A stretch of DNA of 64,000 nt, taken from NCBI GenBank assembly GCA_024402335.1, contig JAKSTZ010000005.1:1-64000 (forward strand), read 5' to 3'. Shown piece after piece: positions 1 to 8,287 of this stretch. The notes beneath the pieces were generated by a model. It did not search any database. It had not been told where the DNA came from and saw only the letters and a list, made by a program, of their open reading frames with translations. Origin of the DNA: Bacteroidales bacterium (GTDB lineage Bacteria > Bacteroidota > Bacteroidia > Bacteroidales > UBA1715). Within the stretch, counting starts at the first letter, position 1, and every line of letters starts with the position of its first letter. The position numbers were made by a program, and so were the translations under genes.

Positions 1-129
1 ATCCGCACGCAAAAATCGTATGAAAACATATCAAATTATATACAATCCAATCCATTAAAATGGGATTCTGATTGTATGAATCCGTCGGGATTGGGCTCTG
101 CTCCGATGGATTTATTGGAAAATATATAA
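1..129 (+). CDS. C-terminal tail of an IS200/RayT-like transposase (partial)
   Basis: The window opens inside a reading frame that runs from base 1 to a TAA at 127-129 and leaves 42 residues. The visible tail begins IRTQKSYENISNYIQSNPLK and then continues into WDSD. This resembles the C-terminus of Y1-type tyrosine transposases of the IS200-like/REP-associated (RayT) family, which typically end with a helix reading roughly 'Y..I..YI..NP..W..D'. The catalytic HUH and Tyr residues lie outside the window, so activity cannot be judged. RayT proteins are often domesticated single-copy genes linked to dispersed palindromes, and palindromes of that general kind occur elsewhere in this window (52677 and 56395). 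A strong hairpin terminator follows directly. The family call rests on pattern memory of a short tail. Confidence 0.65.
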   Translation: MRTQKSYENISNYIQSNPLKWDSDCMNPSGLGSAPMDLLENI

Positions 130-131
130 AC

Positions 132-164
132 AAAAAAAGCATTCTTTTTAGAATGCTTTTTTTA
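132..164. terminator. Bidirectional intrinsic terminator
   Basis: The 8-bp stem AGCATTCT/AGAATGCT has a TTTT loop and is flanked by an A-run on the left and a T-run on the right. It can therefore end both the rightward transposase and the leftward oadGAB transcript, which converge here. Confidence 0.9.
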
Positions 165-185
165 TTGTTTTATCTCAGGTATATC

Positions 186-1409
186 TTAAATACAGAATGT
201 GATTAACACACCAGCTGCAACGGCAGAACCGATAACACCAGATACGTTACTTGACATACAGTATTGAAGAACGTGGTTTTGAGGATCGTATTTTGTTGAG
301 ATTTCATTAGCAACACGAGAAGCCATAGGAACAGCACTCAAACCAGTTGCACCGCAAAGTGGGTTGATTTTTTTCTTTGCAAATAGGTTGAAAAGTTTTA
401 CCAAACAAATACCACTTGCTACAGATAATGCAAATGCGAAGAATCCACCAACGATAATACCGATAGTTTTTATATCTAGGAATACGTCAGCTGTCATTGT
501 TGCACCAACGCAAAGACCAAGTATGATAGTTGCAGGGTTCATAATGTATTCTGTTGCTGCAGTAGTAAGTCTTTGAGTGTCTGTACCAATTTCTTTCAAA
601 AGGTTACCAAGTAATAACATACCCAAAAGTGGACCAGATGAAGGAACTAATATGATAACAACTACACCTAAAACGATAGGGAAGATAATCTTAACCGCAC
701 GCATGTTTTTAATTTGATGCTTAGGAGGGAACAGTTTATCTTGTTGTTTCATATTGATTTTTAGTTCTTTCTCAGAGCAAAGCAACTTAACAACTAATGG
801 AATAATTACAGGTACCAAAGCCATATATGAATAAGCGGCAATTGCAATAGGACCTAATAATTGTGGAGCCAATTTTAATGTTGTATAAATAGCTGTTGGG
901 CCATCTGCACCACCAATAATAGCTAAAGAAGCAGCTTCTTGTAATGAGAATGCTCCCGAAGCCATGGCGATTAATAATACAGTGAAGATACCGAATTGTG
1001 CAGCACCACCAAATAAAGCTAATTTTAGGTTACGCAACATTGGACCAAAGTCAGTCATTGCACCTACACCTAAGAAAATAAGTGGAGGAAGAAGACCTGT
1101 TTTTATTAATGCATAGTATAAGAAATTGAAGATACCGTATTCGTGTGCAATTTCAAAAAGATTCATGTATTGCATACGACCGTTTTCATCAAGTCCTAAT
1201 TCTATTTTGTCACCAGCAACAACGCCAAGATCTGCACCTGGGAAGTTTGCCAATAAAACGCCGAAACCAATAGGTATTAACAAAAGAGGTTCGTATTTCT
1301 TTACTATACCTAAGTAAAGAAGAACGAAAGCAATCAATAACATTAATAGGTAGCCTGGATTATCAATAAAGGCACCTATTGCAGTCATATCATAGATTTT
1401 TTCTAGCAT
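186..1409 (-). CDS. oadB: Na+-translocating oxaloacetate decarboxylase, beta subunit
   Basis: 407-residue polytopic membrane protein of the OadB/GcdB/MmdB family. It carries out the membrane step in which the carboxyl group is released from carboxybiotin and Na+ is pumped outward. Most of the protein is hydrophobic, and the family signature GGADGPTAIYTT lies near residue 168. The N-terminal hydrophobic segments (IDNPGYLLMLLIAFVLLYLG) and the C-terminal CGATGLSAVPMASRVA region also fit, and length is normal for the family (about 380-430). It is the last gene of oadG-oadA-oadB, 52 bases after oadA, and is followed by a bidirectional terminator. In Bacteroidales this pump couples decarboxylation of oxaloacetate (or a related acid) to a sodium gradient. 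The alpha partner carries its own biotin domain, which favours OAD over a methylmalonyl-CoA decarboxylase with a separate biotin protein. Confidence 0.95.
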   Translation of the reverse strand: MLEKIYDMTAIGAFIDNPGYLLMLLIAFVLLYLGIVKKYEPLLLIPIGFGVLLANFPGADLGVVAGDKIELGLDENGRMQYMNLFEIAHEYGIFNFLYYALIKTGLLPPLIFLGVGAMTDFGPMLRNLKLALFGGAAQFGIFTVLLIAMASGAFSLQEAASLAIIGGADGPTAIYTTLKLAPQLLGPIAIAAYSYMALVPVIIPLVVKLLCSEKELKINMKQQDKLFPPKHQIKNMRAVKIIFPIVLGVVVIILVPSSGPLLGMLLLGNLLKEIGTDTQRLTTAATEYIMNPATIILGLCVGATMTADVFLDIKTIGIIVGGFFAFALSVASGICLVKLFNLFAKKKINPLCGATGLSAVPMASRVANEISTKYDPQNHVLQYCMSSNVSGVIGSAVAAGVLITFCI

Positions 1410-1461
1410 AATTATTTAGTTAAAAAAGGGATAGTATTTAACTACTATCCCCAAATTAGTT

Positions 1462-3300
1462 TTATTGAATTTTCATCAAAACATCGTCTTCGTCAACGTC
1501 GTCACCGGAGTTACGGCAGATTTCAACAACTTTACCGTCACAAGGAGCAGCAACTGCGTTGAATACCTTCATAGCTTCGATGTAACCGATGATGTCACCT
1601 TGTTTTACTATATCACCAACGGCAACAGCTTTAGAAGATGAATCTTTAGTTTTAAAGAATTTTCCTGAAATTGGAGCTATTACATCAGTTGCATTTCCAG
1701 AAACAGGGGCAGAAGCTTGTGCAGCTTTTGGTGCATCTGCTTTTGGAGCATCGTAGCTAACTGTTACAGCATATTTTTCTCCGTTTACGTCAACTGTTAA
1801 TGTTTGAGGTTTTAGAGAACCTGCACCGCCTTGAGCTTTTTCTGCTTTTTTCTTAGCTAATTCAGCTTCGAAATCAGCTTTAGCTTTACCTGACTTGTAA
1901 GCACGGTATTGTTCTGGGTGCATAGCCAATTCGAATAATTCTTCGTCATCTTGACCGTATTCCCAACCGTTTTCATCCATTTCTTTACGGAATTCATCCA
2001 ATTTGTCTGGATACAAGTCTTGTGGGTTGCCTGTGAAGAATTCACGTCCTTGTTTTGCTGCCAATTCTTTGATTTCTGGAGCAACTTCTCCTGGTAATCT
2101 ACCAGATTTACCCAAAATCATATCCCAAATGTTATCGGCAATCATTGTCCATCTTTCTTGACCTTTTACAGTTTGCATGATGTTGAACAATGCTAAGTTT
2201 TTAACATATTGAGAGAATGGAGTTACTAGTGGAGGGAAACCAACACGTGGCCAAACATAAGCAACTTCATCAAACATTTTTACCATCAAATCATCAGTTG
2301 TGATTTCTGGTTTGCCTTGTTTTGCCAATGATTTGTTGATGCTTGCCAAGTTAGTTGACAAGTCGTTCATCAAGCTACCCATCATACCGCCAGGAAGACC
2401 TGGAGCAATCAACAATGAAGTTAAACGACGGTTTGATTCTGGAATGTAGTAGCCCAAGAAATCATCCATAAATTCTTGAGTTAATGTTCTTGCACGCATG
2501 TATGCAGACATGTTGATTTCAGGAACATCAAAACCTGCGTCAGCTAACATTTCACGAACCATGATAACATCAGCGTGACCTGTACCCCATGAAAGAGGTT
2601 CCATACCAACGTCGATGATATCACAACCAGCTTTTGCAACTTCCAAAATAGATGCTGGAGTAAAACCAGGACCTGTTTGACCGTGATATTGGATAGTGAT
2701 GTTAGGATATTTAGATTTAATGTATGAAACGATTTTTCCTAATGAAACTGGGCGACCGATACCAGCCATATCTTTCATACAGATTTCGTCAGCACCATTA
2801 GCGATAAGTTCATCAGCTAAGTTGCAATAGTATTCAACAGTGTGAACTTTAGAAACAGTCAAGCATAGAGTTGCTTGTGCAATCATTCCTGCTTCTTTTG
2901 CATATTTGATAGAGTCGATGATGTTACGAGTATCGTTCAAACCGCAGAAACAACGAGTGATATCAACACCTTGTGCTTTCTTAACTTTGTAGAATAATTT
3001 ACGAACATCCACAGGAACTGGGCTCATACGTAAACCATTCAATGCACGGTCAAGCATGTGTGTTTGAATACCAGCTTCTTTAAATGGTTTTGTCCATGCG
3101 CGAACTGCTTTGTTTGGATTTTCACCATATAGTAAATTGACTTGTTCAAAACCACCACCGTTAGTTTCAACTCTTGCAAAGCATCCCATCTTTATGATTT
3201 CAGGAGCTATACGAACTAATTGGTCAACACGTGGCTGGTATTTACCTGAACTTTGCCACATATCTCTGTATACCAAAGAAAACTTAATCTCTCGACCCAT
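1462..3300 (-). CDS. oadA: Oxaloacetate decarboxylase alpha / pyruvate carboxylase subunit B-like carboxyltransferase with biotin domain
   Basis: 612-residue soluble carboxyltransferase subunit. It has an HMGL-like TIM-barrel (about residues 5-265), a conserved carboxylase domain (about 290-490), an Ala/Pro/Lys-rich linker and a C-terminal biotinyl domain (about 540-612) whose biotinylated lysine is K578 in EAMKVFN. The barrel starts FSLVYRDMWQSSGK instead of the common TVLRDAHQS, a variant I recall as typical of Bacteroidota members of this family. ETNGGGFEQ and IKDMAGIGRP-like segments (here MKDMAGIGRP) are present. It would transfer the carboxyl group from oxaloacetate to biotin and hand it to OadB. 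It is the middle gene of the oadGAB operon. The exact acid substrate cannot be fixed from sequence alone. Confidence 0.93.
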   Translation of the reverse strand: MGREIKFSLVYRDMWQSSGKYQPRVDQLVRIAPEIIKMGCFARVETNGGGFEQVNLLYGENPNKAVRAWTKPFKEAGIQTHMLDRALNGLRMSPVPVDVRKLFYKVKKAQGVDITRCFCGLNDTRNIIDSIKYAKEAGMIAQATLCLTVSKVHTVEYYCNLADELIANGADEICMKDMAGIGRPVSLGKIVSYIKSKYPNITIQYHGQTGPGFTPASILEVAKAGCDIIDVGMEPLSWGTGHADVIMVREMLADAGFDVPEINMSAYMRARTLTQEFMDDFLGYYIPESNRRLTSLLIAPGLPGGMMGSLMNDLSTNLASINKSLAKQGKPEITTDDLMVKMFDEVAYVWPRVGFPPLVTPFSQYVKNLALFNIMQTVKGQERWTMIADNIWDMILGKSGRLPGEVAPEIKELAAKQGREFFTGNPQDLYPDKLDEFRKEMDENGWEYGQDDEELFELAMHPEQYRAYKSGKAKADFEAELAKKKAEKAQGGAGSLKPQTLTVDVNGEKYAVTVSYDAPKADAPKAAQASAPVSGNATDVIAPISGKFFKTKDSSSKAVAVGDIVKQGDIIGYIEAMKVFNAVAAPCDGKVVEICRNSGDDVDEDDVLMKIQ

Positions 3301-3341
3301 AATACGTTTTATGTTAATTAATTATACTCTTTTATTCTTAT

Positions 3342-3590
3342 TTATAGTTTTTTTACATCTGTAACGTTGCCTTTGCCGCCAGTAACGGTTGATACGGCAG
3401 AACATATTGCTGAATATACATTTGCATTTATTGCTGGAGCAGCAGCTGCACTTGGTTTCGTTGCAACTTGTTCTTCAGGGAAGAATTTGTTAATGAAAAT
3501 AATGATACCATTTCCAAGTAATACAACAAGGATAAGGACAACAAATACGGTAAGCATACCTACCAACATTAGAAATAATGCGTCTGCCAT
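3342..3590 (-). CDS. oadG: Oxaloacetate decarboxylase gamma-like subunit (OadG family)
   Basis: 82-residue small membrane protein. One N-terminal transmembrane helix (about residues 5-32, MLVGMLTVFVVLILVVLLGN) is followed by an Ala/Pro-rich linker and a short soluble tail with GGKGNVTDVKKL. This matches the OadG family in size and layout. The family anchors the alpha subunit to the membrane beta subunit and helps assembly. It is the first gene of the operon, 41 bases upstream of oadA. The OadG family is poorly conserved, so position contributes as much to the call as sequence. The 143-base region upstream is shared with the divergent DUF4919-like gene; I see no clean match to the Bacteroidota promoter on this strand. 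Confidence 0.85.
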   Translation of the reverse strand: MADALFLMLVGMLTVFVVLILVVLLGNGIIIFINKFFPEEQVATKPSAAAAPAINANVYSAICSAVSTVTGGKGNVTDVKKL

Positions 3591-3685
3591 AATATTTCTC
3601 TACTTATAGTTAAAAAATCGTTGCGAATTTATGAAAATTCTCTGTATTTAAGTAACAAAATCAAACTAATTTTTGGTGTTTTTTA

Positions 3686-3716
3686 TTTGACAAAATTCTG
3701 TTTGAAAGTATATTTT
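3686..3716 (+). promoter_or_regulatory. Probable promoter of the DUF4919-like gene
   Basis: TTTG (3686-3689), a 19-base spacer, then TATATTTT (3709-3716), which matches the Bacteroidota -7 consensus TAnnTTTG at 7 of 8 positions. It lies 17 bases before the ATG. Confidence 0.5.
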
Positions 3717-3733
3717 ATAAAAAATAAATAGTT

Positions 3734-4243
3734 ATGGGAGATATTACATTTGTGCCAATTGATTTTTCAAAGTATAAAAATTCTTTTTCAAAAGAATTGA
3801 TGCAAAAATTTATGTCTGGAGAATACTTGTCAAATGAAGACATGCGAAAATTAATGTATGGTTATAGTTATTCAGAGGATTCTATAACAGATGATGAGTG
3901 TGTTTTTGACTTGGAGTATTGGGATTCTTTGGCTTATTATGATAATTTTAGTTTAGATAATGCATTTAATGTGGTGCCATATGTGAAAAATTTAATAATG
4001 ACTACAATCTTATCCACAGGTGATGGTTTGACTCCTCAAACGGCATTTGCTGTTATTCATGTGGAACAAGAATATCAATTTTTAAAGTATTTAGGGATTT
4101 CTCGTCGTTTTTTTAAAAAGCAAAAGTTGATTTTAGTGGATAATAAACATATAGATTGTTTAGAGTTAGATCCGGCTAATCCACGAAAATTGACTTGCTT
4201 GTATTTTGATGTTAGTCAAATATTTGAAACTCAATACAGATAG
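3734..4243 (+). CDS. DUF4919-like protein of unknown function
   Basis: 169 residues, no signal peptide or membrane segment. The layout is acidic and aromatic-rich: 'FVPIDFSKYKN' near the start, 'EDMRKLMYGYSYSE' around residue 40 and 'STGDGLTPQTAFAVIHVEQEY' in the second half, followed by a 'YLG' and a tail that ends FDVSQIFETQYR. This order (ID-hydrophobic start, LYYGY-like box, GDG..TAF.V..V.DEY box) is what I recall for DUF4919, a family found mainly in Bacteroidota with no assigned function. It is a single-gene unit: divergent from oadG, convergent with the HD hydrolase, and closed by a strong terminator. I do not propose a function. Confidence 0.65.
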   Translation: MGDITFVPIDFSKYKNSFSKELMQKFMSGEYLSNEDMRKLMYGYSYSEDSITDDECVFDLEYWDSLAYYDNFSLDNAFNVVPYVKNLIMTTILSTGDGLTPQTAFAVIHVEQEYQFLKYLGISRRFFKKQKLILVDNKHIDCLELDPANPRKLTCLYFDVSQIFETQYR

Positions 4244-4276
4244 AAAAAATGCCAACTGTTACAGTTGGCATTTTTT
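4244..4276. terminator. Bidirectional intrinsic terminator
   Basis: Near-perfect palindrome TGCCAACTGT-T-ACAGTTGGCA flanked by A6 and T6, sitting between two convergent genes. Confidence 0.92.
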
Positions 4277-4281
4277 CTATG

Positions 4282-4929
4282 TTATTTTCCCCATTCTTTC
4301 AGAAACTCATCTATGAATTGCAACAGAAATTGATGTCGAGGTTCTGCCATTTCTTTCGCAGTTGGGGTGTTCATTAAATATTTTAGTTTTAACAACTTTT
4401 CGTAGAAGTGGTTCAATGTTGGTCCGTTTGATTTTCTGTATTCGTCTGCATTAGCAAAGTCTTGTGGTTCGATTTCAGGATTGTATAGTTCTCTGTTTTT
4501 GAAACCTCCATAATGAAAGGCTCTGGCAACACCAATGGCTCCAATCGCATCTAAACGGTCTGCGTCTTGTACTATTGCACATTCAATAGATGGAATGCCG
4601 TTGGAATTAAATCCGCCTTTGTATGAGATGTTTTGAATAATTTCGATAATCTTTTTTATCTCAGCAGCTTTGAATTTTGCTTTTTTTAGAATGTTTTCTG
4701 TAAGTTTTAAACCTATGATAGTATTTCCGTTGCTGAACTTTTCATCCGAAACATCGTGGAGTAGTGCGGCTGCCTGAATAATTGCAAGTTCTCCGCCTTC
4801 TGTTTTTGCAATTTGTTCTGCATTTTTGCAAACACGTACTGCATGTGAATAATCGTGTCCGCATTCTGCGTTTTGTAGAGTTCGTTTTACTTCGTTTTGG
4901 ATTGTCGTTATTCGTTTGTCTACTTCCAT
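4282..4929 (-). CDS. HD-domain phosphohydrolase (YedJ-like)
   Basis: 215-residue cytosolic protein of the HD superfamily. Visible metal-binding residues are H25 and H29 in GHDYSHAV, the H58-D59 doublet in ALLHDVSDEKF, and D in QDADRLDAIGAIG. The 'DADRLDAIGAIGVARAF' block followed by a 'HFYEKLLKLKYLMNT' helix is typical of the small YedJ-like HD hydrolases. Members hydrolyse phosphate esters, often of nucleotides, but the substrate here is unknown. It is the last gene of a probable three-gene operon, starting 10 bases after the polyprenyl glycosylphosphotransferase. The position might reflect nucleotide-sugar or phosphate salvage linked to glycan synthesis, which is inference only. Confidence 0.85.
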   Translation of the reverse strand: MEVDKRITTIQNEVKRTLQNAECGHDYSHAVRVCKNAEQIAKTEGGELAIIQAAALLHDVSDEKFSNGNTIIGLKLTENILKKAKFKAAEIKKIIEIIQNISYKGGFNSNGIPSIECAIVQDADRLDAIGAIGVARAFHYGGFKNRELYNPEIEPQDFANADEYRKSNGPTLNHFYEKLLKLKYLMNTPTAKEMAEPRHQFLLQFIDEFLKEWGK

Positions 4930-4939
4930 GTCTTTGATA

Positions 4940-6364
4940 TTAAACGCCTTCGCCGGAAAGAACGGTTTTTATGGTATAGATTAAGATTTTTATGTCTAAG
5001 TAAATAGACATGTTTTCTATATAAATGATGTCATATTTCATTCTGCTTGCCATCTCTTCTGGACTTTGTGCATATCCGTATTTTACTTGTCCTAAGGATG
5101 TTATGCCAGGTCTAACTTTTTGTAAATGAGTGTAGTGTGGAGCTATTTTTACAATCTGATCTATGAAGAATTGTCGTTCTGGTCTTGGACCAACAAGTGA
5201 CATGTCGCCTTTTAGAACGTTATAAAATTGTGGAATTTCGTCAAGACGGAATTTTCGCATAATGTGTCCCCATGGCGTAATTCTTTTATCGTTTTCTGAC
5301 GATAGTTGTGGACCATCAACTTCGGAGTCTATATACATTGAGCGATATTTGTATATGAAAAAGGGTTTCCCATATTGACCAATTCGTTCTTGTTTATAGA
5401 AGATAGGTCCTTTTGATGAACATGCAACCATAATTGCCGTGAAAAGGTATATAGGCGAACCAAGTATCATAACAAGAATCGAGAAAATGATGTCGGTTGC
5501 TCGTTTTACTTTTTCTTGCCATGTAGGCATTACATTTTGCGAAATGATGATTAGAGGTTCTTCGTGGATAGATTCCAATGTAACACGACCAGTAATTATA
5601 TCACAATTGTCAGGGATAGCCTTTATAATAGCTTTTGTCCCTAATAGGCAATGTAGAATATGTTCTATATATGCATGTTCTTTTGTGTCGATGGCAATAA
5701 TGATTTCTTCTACTTTTTGTTTCTCCAAGATAGATTTAACGTCGTCAATTTTCCCTAAATGAGGCATGAAATCTGCCATTTGATATCTTTCTTGCTTGAT
5801 GACGTTTACGAATCCAATAAATTTGTTTCCTGATGACTTCTTTGCACTTATGAGACGTTTGTATAGCTTCTCAGCTTTCTCATTACTGCCGACTAATAAA
5901 GTGTTAAAACCAATTTTCCTTGAACTGATTTTGTTCTTTGTCGTTGTTGTAATGACCAATCGTGGTATATATGTTATTACAAAATGTACTGCAAATAGTA
6001 TTAAATATGAATAATAGTATGCTTGATAGCTAACTACATTATCGTTCAGTATAATAGTGAAGAATAAAATAAGTGATCCTATTAATGTAACGAGAAATGT
6101 ATTGAAAAATTCCCGTAATCTGGATTTTCTGTAAATGTTTTTGTAATAGCCGCTTAAATAGTATAATGTTAGCCACATTAGAGGTATAACCATTAGACCA
6201 TGTCTAAAGTTGATGTCTAAAATGATTAATCCTTTCATTTCAGGATATTCAAGATAGTATGCATCGATATATTCGTTTCTTAGAAAAAAGAATAATGTCC
6301 ATGCAATGATAGCGGTAGCTAAATCGCAACAAATGTATAATAATGTCTGTCTTGTTTTATTCAT
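4940..6364 (-). CDS. Polyprenyl-phosphate sugar-1-phosphate transferase (exopolysaccharide/O-antigen initiation)
   Basis: 474-residue inner-membrane protein. The N-terminal third holds about four to five transmembrane segments, the middle a Rossmann-like CoA_binding_3 region (GFNTLLVGSNEKAEKLYKRL), and the C-terminal half (about residue 285 on) the bacterial sugar transferase domain. Its hallmarks are KRATDIIFSILVMI (hydrophobic anchor), GPIFYKQERIGQYGKPF, YKYRSM, LRDEIPQF-like FRLDEIPQFYNVLKGDMSLV and GPRPER. This is the WbaP/WcaJ/CpsE family, which moves a sugar-1-phosphate from a UDP-sugar onto undecaprenyl phosphate, the first step of a surface glycan repeat. It sits between a radical SAM gene (50 bases upstream) and an HD hydrolase (10 bases downstream). 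No other glycan-cluster genes are nearby, so this may be a stand-alone initiating enzyme, for instance for general protein O-glycosylation or capsule made elsewhere. Confidence 0.93.
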   Translation of the reverse strand: MNKTRQTLLYICCDLATAIIAWTLFFFLRNEYIDAYYLEYPEMKGLIILDINFRHGLMVIPLMWLTLYYLSGYYKNIYRKSRLREFFNTFLVTLIGSLILFFTIILNDNVVSYQAYYYSYLILFAVHFVITYIPRLVITTTTKNKISSRKIGFNTLLVGSNEKAEKLYKRLISAKKSSGNKFIGFVNVIKQERYQMADFMPHLGKIDDVKSILEKQKVEEIIIAIDTKEHAYIEHILHCLLGTKAIIKAIPDNCDIITGRVTLESIHEEPLIIISQNVMPTWQEKVKRATDIIFSILVMILGSPIYLFTAIMVACSSKGPIFYKQERIGQYGKPFFIYKYRSMYIDSEVDGPQLSSENDKRITPWGHIMRKFRLDEIPQFYNVLKGDMSLVGPRPERQFFIDQIVKIAPHYTHLQKVRPGITSLGQVKYGYAQSPEEMASRMKYDIIYIENMSIYLDIKILIYTIKTVLSGEGV

Positions 6365-6413
6365 ACAAATATCATGAATTGCAAATATGATATATTTTTT
6401 TGTAATCTATGCT

Positions 6414-7409
6414 TTAGGTTGTGCAATTTTGACACATTTTTATAGATTTTCTATTTGAGTGGACTTTTTCTCTAAATCGTATGTATTGATTTGAGTACCA
6501 AATGCTATATAATGATTGATTTAATATATTTCCAAATGTGAATGTGTGATTTTTATCAAAACAACAAGGAAGAACATTGCCGTTCCATGCGACAATGCAG
6601 CTACACCACATTTTCCAACATCGATTTTTTTGTTCTTTTTTGATAAAAATCTTCCCGTCGTTTACTGTATATCTGCTGTTTTTCTTCGAAGGAAGCATGT
6701 CAAGATTAGTTTCGTCGTAAAATTGCGCAGTTTTGAATTGAATAATGTCGGCACCGAATTTTTTACCGATTTCTTTGATTTCCTTTTTATGGTTTTCTGT
6801 ATGCTTGAATAGAAGACACTGTAGTTCAACAAGTGGCAGATTGCTCTTATTTTTTTGCTTAGCTTCTTGAATGGCTTGCATGCCATCTAATACTTTTTGA
6901 AAAGAACCGTTTCTTCTATATTTTTCATAAGTTTCTTGGCTGTATCCATCCAATGAAATTATAAGTTTTGTTAATCCGGATTTTACAATTTCGTCGGCAT
7001 TCTCTTTTGTTATGAAGTGTGCATTTGTTGATATAGAAGTGAGAATTTTTGCATTATGTACTTTCTGTATTATACTGATAGTTTGTTTGTTTATGAATGG
7101 TTCTCCTTGAAAATACAGATTTGCAAAAATTGTATGTCTTTGAATCTGCGGTAAAAGTTTTTCACAAATACTAATGTCCATTTGTCCTTTCCCGACAATA
7201 CTGCTCTTGTTTCCTGTCGGACATTCCGGACATTGTAGATTGCAAATGTTTGTAGGCTCAATGCTTATAAATGCAGGTAATCCTTTGTGCTTAGTTTTTT
7301 TGAAAATGATGGAGTAGGCGTAGGAATAATATAGGCGTATGAAATTCCAAACCCTTGAAAATGAAAGGCTTTTTAGTATTTCTATAGCGAATATAGTGTA
7401 GAATCTCAT
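6414..7409 (-). CDS. Radical SAM/SPASM-domain enzyme
   Basis: 331 residues from the ATG at 7409. A longer frame opening with TTG at 7439 runs into the sdhB terminator and is rejected. The [4Fe-4S]-SAM motif is CNLQCPEC (CxxxCxxC) in PTNICNLQCPECPTG. A GEPF motif and LIISLDGYSQETYEKYRR follow, typical of the anSME/MoaA-like barrel. The C-terminus has a SPASM-type cysteine set: CWKMWCSC, then WNGNVLPCC, and CQNC at the end. It therefore holds at least one auxiliary Fe-S cluster. SPASM proteins modify peptides, proteins or small molecules; no precursor peptide is recognisable next to it. Downstream are a glycosylphosphotransferase and an HD hydrolase, so a role in surface glycan or glycolipid modification is possible but not shown. 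Confidence 0.88.
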   Translation of the reverse strand: MRFYTIFAIEILKSLSFSRVWNFIRLYYSYAYSIIFKKTKHKGLPAFISIEPTNICNLQCPECPTGNKSSIVGKGQMDISICEKLLPQIQRHTIFANLYFQGEPFINKQTISIIQKVHNAKILTSISTNAHFITKENADEIVKSGLTKLIISLDGYSQETYEKYRRNGSFQKVLDGMQAIQEAKQKNKSNLPLVELQCLLFKHTENHKKEIKEIGKKFGADIIQFKTAQFYDETNLDMLPSKKNSRYTVNDGKIFIKKEQKNRCWKMWCSCIVAWNGNVLPCCFDKNHTFTFGNILNQSLYSIWYSNQYIRFREKVHSNRKSIKMCQNCTT

Positions 7410-7437
7410 ATCGTATAATTTCGCTGCGAATATAAAC

Positions 7438-7469
7438 AAAAAAGGCTATCCAAATGGATAGCCTTTTTT
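7438..7469 (-). terminator. Intrinsic terminator of the sdhCAB operon
   Basis: Perfect 8-bp stem GGCTATCC-AAAT-GGATAGCC flanked by A6 and T6, 19 bases after the sdhB stop codon on the minus strand. Confidence 0.92.
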
Positions 7470-7487
7470 ATATTTAAATTCCTTAGA

Positions 7488-8249
7488 TTAATCTTGGAAT
7501 TTAGCGCATAAGAATTCTCTGTTAAGACGTGCAATGTTAGAAATTGATACGCCTTTTGGACATTCAGCTTCGCAAGCTCCTGTGTTAGTACAGTTACCGA
7601 AACCAAGTTCATCCATTTTAGCAACCATTGCTTTTGCACGACGAGCAGCTTCAACACGACCTTGTGGAAGAAGTGCCAATTGAGAAACTTTTGCAGAAAC
7701 GAACAACATTGCAGAACCATTTTTACAAGTTGCAACGCAAGCACCACAACCAATACAAGAAGCCGCATCCATTGCTTCGTCAGCATCTTTCTTTGGAATT
7801 GGAATAGCATTTCCGTCAGGAACACCACCTGTGTTTACAGAAATGAAACCGCCAGCAGCCATGATTTTATCGTATGCGCTACGGTCAACCATTAAGTCTT
7901 TGATTACTGGGAAACCAGCAGAACGCCATGGTTCAACAGTAATAGTATCACCGTCTTTAAATTTACGCATGTGCAACTGGCAAGTTGTTACGTGATCGTC
8001 TGGACCATGTGCATGACCATTAATGTAAAGGCTACACATACCACAGATACCTTCACGGCAATCATGGTCGAATGCAACAGGTTCTTTACCTTCATTGATA
8101 AGTTGTTCGTTAAGAACATCCATCATTTCCAAGAAAGAACTATTAGGAGAGATTCCTTTTAATTCGTTTGTTTCGAAATGACCTGCTTCTTTTGGACCTT
8201 TTTGTCTCCAAACTTTTACAGTTAAATTCAAGTTTTGTACTTCGCTCAT
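7488..8249 (-). CDS. sdhB: Succinate dehydrogenase/fumarate reductase iron-sulfur subunit
   Basis: 253-residue subunit that passes electrons between the flavoprotein and quinone. The N-terminal plant-ferredoxin-type domain has C64, C69 and C72 in CREGICGMC plus C90. The C-terminal domain has [11 protein letters not shown] (C165, C168, C171, C175) followed by a second cysteine series in [15 protein letters not shown] for the 4Fe-4S and 3Fe-4S clusters. Length is normal. It is the third gene of sdhC-sdhA-sdhB, starting 38 bases after sdhA, with a terminator behind. In fermenting Bacteroidales the complex usually runs as a menaquinol:fumarate reductase, which fits the neighbouring Na+-pumping decarboxylase. 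Direction of the reaction cannot be read from sequence. Confidence 0.96.
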   Translation of the reverse strand: MSEVQNLNLTVKVWRQKGPKEAGHFETNELKGISPNSSFLEMMDVLNEQLINEGKEPVAFDHDCREGICGMCSLYINGHAHGPDDHVTTCQLHMRKFKDGDTITVEPWRSAGFPVIKDLMVDRSAYDKIMAAGGFISVNTGGVPDGNAIPIPKKDADEAMDAASCIGCGACVATCKNGSAMLFVSAKVSQLALLPQGRVEAARRAKAMVAKMDELGFGNCTNTGACEAECPKGVSISNIARLNREFLCAKFQD

Positions 8250-8287
8250 AACTCGATATATTTTATCCTTACGGGTGTTACAATAGA

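Noticed and set aside
7410..7439. Upstream TTG start for the radical SAM protein
   Set aside because: It would begin inside the sdhB terminator; the ATG at 7409 is more plausible.
7406..7828. 140-codon minus-strand frame overlapping sdhB
   Set aside because: It lies in another frame of sdhB, runs through the sdhB terminator and codes for a low-complexity Leu/Val/Lys sequence.
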